A DNA stretch of 5,610 bases from positions 1 to 5,610 of the forward strand of contig DAOUSQ010000078.1 in the NCBI GenBank assembly GCA_030627145.1. Direction: 5' to 3'. How positions within the stretch are numbered: position 1 is the first letter of the stretch; every line of letters starts with the position of its first letter. Both the position numbers and the translations under genes were made by a program. The notes under the pieces are model-generated. The model searched no databases, was not told where the DNA came from, and saw only the letters and a list, made by a program, of their open reading frames with translations. Of the stretch, positions 4,788-5,610 are shown in pieces. This DNA is from Syntrophomonadaceae bacterium (lineage in GTDB: Bacteria > Bacillota_B > Syntrophomonadia > Syntrophomonadales > Syntrophomonadaceae).

Positions 4788-5610
4788 ATGGTAATAGTTG
4801 TTGCCAGTGGTAAAGGTGGCACCGGTAAAACTACAGTTTCCACCAACCTTGCTCTTTATCTTTCCCCTGCACACAACCTGAGTTTTATGGACCTTGATGT
4901 AGAAGAACCCAACGCTCACGTTTTTTTAAAGCCACAGGAAGTACAAAAAAAACCGGTTAATAAAAAAATACCAGAAATTAATTATGAAAAATGTACTTTT
5001 TGCGGACTTTGTGCTGATATCTGTGCCTATAACGCACTGGCAGTCATTAAAAATGAAGTTAACGAAGTTATGGTATTCCCTGAAATGTGCCACTCCTGTG
5101 GAGCATGTATGGAATTATGCCCGGAAGATGCTATAAATTCAATAGATTATGAAATAGGACACATTAAGCTTGCCAGTTTACCAGGTATTAAGTTTTACGA
5201 GGGCAATCTTAATGTTGGGGAACTTGCAGCACCCGAGGTTATCGCACATGTTAAAGAATATATTAACCATGAGGATCTAGTTATTATGGATGCTCCTCCA
5301 GGATCATCCTGCTCAGTTGTAGAATCGGTAAAAAATGTGGACTTCTGCATACTGGTCACTGAGCCAACCCCTTTTGGACTGAGTGATTTAAAAATAATGG
5401 TGGATCTCCTGGAAAAACTATCAATACCAGCGGGAATTATTGTTAATCAACATGAAGAAGGGCAAACCCTTATAGAAGACTATGCCCGGGAGAAAGATAT
5501 TCCCATTCTTGCCCGTATACCTTTTGATCGTGATATAGCCAGGTACTACTCGGCAGGAATTCCATTTATTACATCACTGCCTGGTTATAAAGATATTTTT
5601 GCCAGTATTA
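4788..5610 (+). CDS. MinD/Mrp-type P-loop ATPase with inserted two-[4Fe-4S] ferredoxin domain (partial, 3' end cut by window)
   Basis: The first 274 residues are present and the window edge cuts the C-terminus; homologues of this type (COG1149) are about 280-300 residues, so little is missing. The deviant Walker A is SGKGGTGKTT (7-16), the switch I-like DLDVEEPN is at 35-42, and the Walker B-like IMDAPPG at 166-172. VTEPTPFGLSDL is at 190-201. A ferredoxin insertion holds two clusters: C69, C72, C75, C79 and C101, C104, C107, C111. The first ends CA rather than the usual CP. The ATG at 4788 has AGGAAGTGA upstream, and only 18 bases separate it from the preceding gene. ATPases of the Mrp/NBP35/MinD family load or carry Fe-S clusters, and paralogues sit in the Desulfovibrio ORP operons beside NifX-like proteins. 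It probably delivers, assembles or energises clusters for its two neighbours. A second such ATPase often follows. Confidence 0.93.
   Translation, partial: MVIVVASGKGGTGKTTVSTNLALYLSPAHNLSFMDLDVEEPNAHVFLKPQEVQKKPVNKKIPEINYEKCTFCGLCADICAYNALAVIKNEVNEVMVFPEMCHSCGACMELCPEDAINSIDYEIGHIKLASLPGIKFYEGNLNVGELAAPEVIAHVKEYINHEDLVIMDAPPGSSCSVVESVKNVDFCILVTEPTPFGLSDLKIMVDLLEKLSIPAGIIVNQHEEGQTLIEDYAREKDIPILARIPFDRDIARYYSAGIPFITSLPGYKDIFASI

Overview
This AT-rich window has strong AAGGAGG-type ribosome binding sites, TTG and GTG starts, a Firmicute-style MnmA and RarA, and a NifX-like / ferredoxin-ATPase cluster of the kind found in strict anaerobes. Together these point to a low-GC anaerobic Firmicute (Clostridia or Halanaerobia grade). 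No species is claimed. There are no RNA genes, CRISPR arrays, transposases or phage genes in view.

Layout, left to right. Bases 1-72 are AT-rich flank with no gene. On the minus strand, read right to left, is a likely operon: mnmA (tRNA 2-thiouridylase, 837-1850), a two-domain PRC-barrel protein (246-713) and a 58-residue zinc-ribbon protein (73-249). The last two overlap by GTGA. A hairpin with a T-tract (760-786) after mnmA probably makes this an attenuated operon. Divergent from mnmA, behind back-to-back promoters in a 134-base gap, is rarA (1985-3301), a replication-fork AAA+ ATPase. rarA converges on trxA (3418-3744, minus strand). Between them is a perfect 29-bp inverted repeat (3338-3402) that could terminate both.

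The 319-base gap 3745-4063 is the densest regulatory stretch. It holds a strong minus-strand promoter for trxA (TTGACA-17-TATACT), a strong plus-strand promoter for the next operon (TTGACA-17-TAAAAT), a 7-1-7 palindrome on the trxA promoter, a TGGGACA-N7-TGTCCCA dyad, and repeated ACATATT heptamers. To the right, on the plus strand, are two NifX/NifB-C-like proteins (4064-4402 and 4419-4769). They are followed by a MinD/Mrp-type ATPase with two inserted [4Fe-4S] motifs (4788 to past the right edge).

The themes are sulfur and redox chemistry: tRNA thiolation, thiol-disulfide exchange, and metal-sulfur cluster handling. The most interesting part is the NifX-NifX-ATPase operon, which resembles the Desulfovibrio orange-protein (ORP) loci and has no assigned function in most anaerobes, together with the operator-like DNA separating it from trxA. 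The PRC-barrel/zinc-ribbon pair linked to mnmA is a second small module of unknown function.
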